DNA of 24,228 nucleotides, from positions 1 through 24,228 of the forward strand of contig CAYSLU010000085.1 in the NCBI GenBank assembly GCA_964431965.1, read 5' to 3'. Shown here one piece after another: positions 24,007 through 24,228 of the stretch. The DNA comes from CAYSLU01 sp964431965 (GTDB lineage: Bacteria; Verrucomicrobiota; Kiritimatiellia; CAIKKV01; CAYSLU01). The notes below the pieces were generated by a model that did no database searches, was not told where the DNA came from, and saw only the letters and a list, made by a program, of their open reading frames with translations. Both the position numbers and the translations under genes were made by a program. Each line of letters begins with the position of its first letter. Positions within the stretch are counted from its first letter, which is position 1.

Positions 24007-24228
24007 GTGGTGACTGTTCCGCTCCGTCTGCACCGCCGGCCGCCCGCGGCCTCATCCTCCCCTGAGCCGGCTGGAGTATAGCGTAACCGCCGCATGGCCC
24101 GGTACGAATGAATCCGGGCTCTGCAGCCTCAGTGTCTCTGCAGTGCCATCCGGCGCCTCACCACGGAGACGCATGCGGAGACGGGAGTCGGGGGTGTCCG
24201 GAGTCCCGGCTCCCGCTAGTGCAGGGTC

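Noticed and set aside
24075..24080. TATACT on the minus strand before the exonuclease gene
   Set aside because: A good -10 hexamer, but no -35 match at 16-18 bases, so I do not call a promoter.

Overview
The window reads as a GC-rich (roughly two-thirds G+C) chromosomal segment of a bacterium from the Planctomycetes-Verrucomicrobia-Chlamydiae group, most likely a kiritimatiellote-type member of the Verrucomicrobiota. This is inference from style: large secreted proteins ending in a thrombospondin-type calcium repeat plus a short beta-rich tail, a long FG-GAP/VCBS propeller protein, a zinc UroD-like methyltransferase, a lone UVR-motif protein and an ornithine-decarboxylase-like enzyme of the short bacterial type. 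No ribosomal RNA or other phylogenetic marker is present, so the placement is tentative.

Layout. 1-1664 (minus): ferredoxin, alpha subunit and the start of the beta subunit of a 2-oxoacid:ferredoxin oxidoreductase of the VOR type, cut by the left edge. 1665-2082: non-coding, with a run of ten G. 2083-2799 (plus): probable lipoprotein of unknown role. 2869-7106 (minus): a compact six-gene operon behind a good sigma70-type promoter (7143-7171): Ig-like lipoprotein, TrmH/SpoU rRNA methyltransferase, amidohydrolase, a 67-residue protein with eight cysteines, a zinc-site UroD/MtaA-like methyltransferase and an EamA transporter. Three of the junctions are zero- to five-base couplings. 7277-10006 (minus): a 909-residue propeller protein, divergent from 10129-12321 (plus): a secreted M28 metallopeptidase. 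12492-13820 (plus): a DUF2130 coiled-coil protein with a PD-(D/E)XK-like core. 13848-19445 (plus): an 1865-residue secreted metzincin-type metalloprotease with a long tail of Ig-like, cadherin-like, Calx-beta and thrombospondin-3 modules. 19446-19815: a decayed GIY-YIG nuclease gene and a palindromic dispersed repeat beside tRNA-Ser(UGA) (minus). 20019-20801 (plus): UVR-motif protein, convergent with 20824-23260 (minus): a Ste24-type M48 protease downstream of an ornithine/lysine-type PLP decarboxylase, preceded by a DnaQ-like exonuclease (23374-24006, minus).

How it fits together. The lifestyle implied is anaerobic or fermentative amino-acid/2-oxoacid use (VOR) with extracellular protein degradation (M28 and metzincin proteases). 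The most unusual unit is the amidohydrolase / eight-cysteine protein / UroD-like methyltransferase / transporter cassette, which looks like an undescribed small-molecule pathway. Two promoters, for tRNA-Ser and for the propeller protein, share the same -35 and -10 hexamers and 17-base spacer, which gives a usable picture of the housekeeping promoter in this genome.
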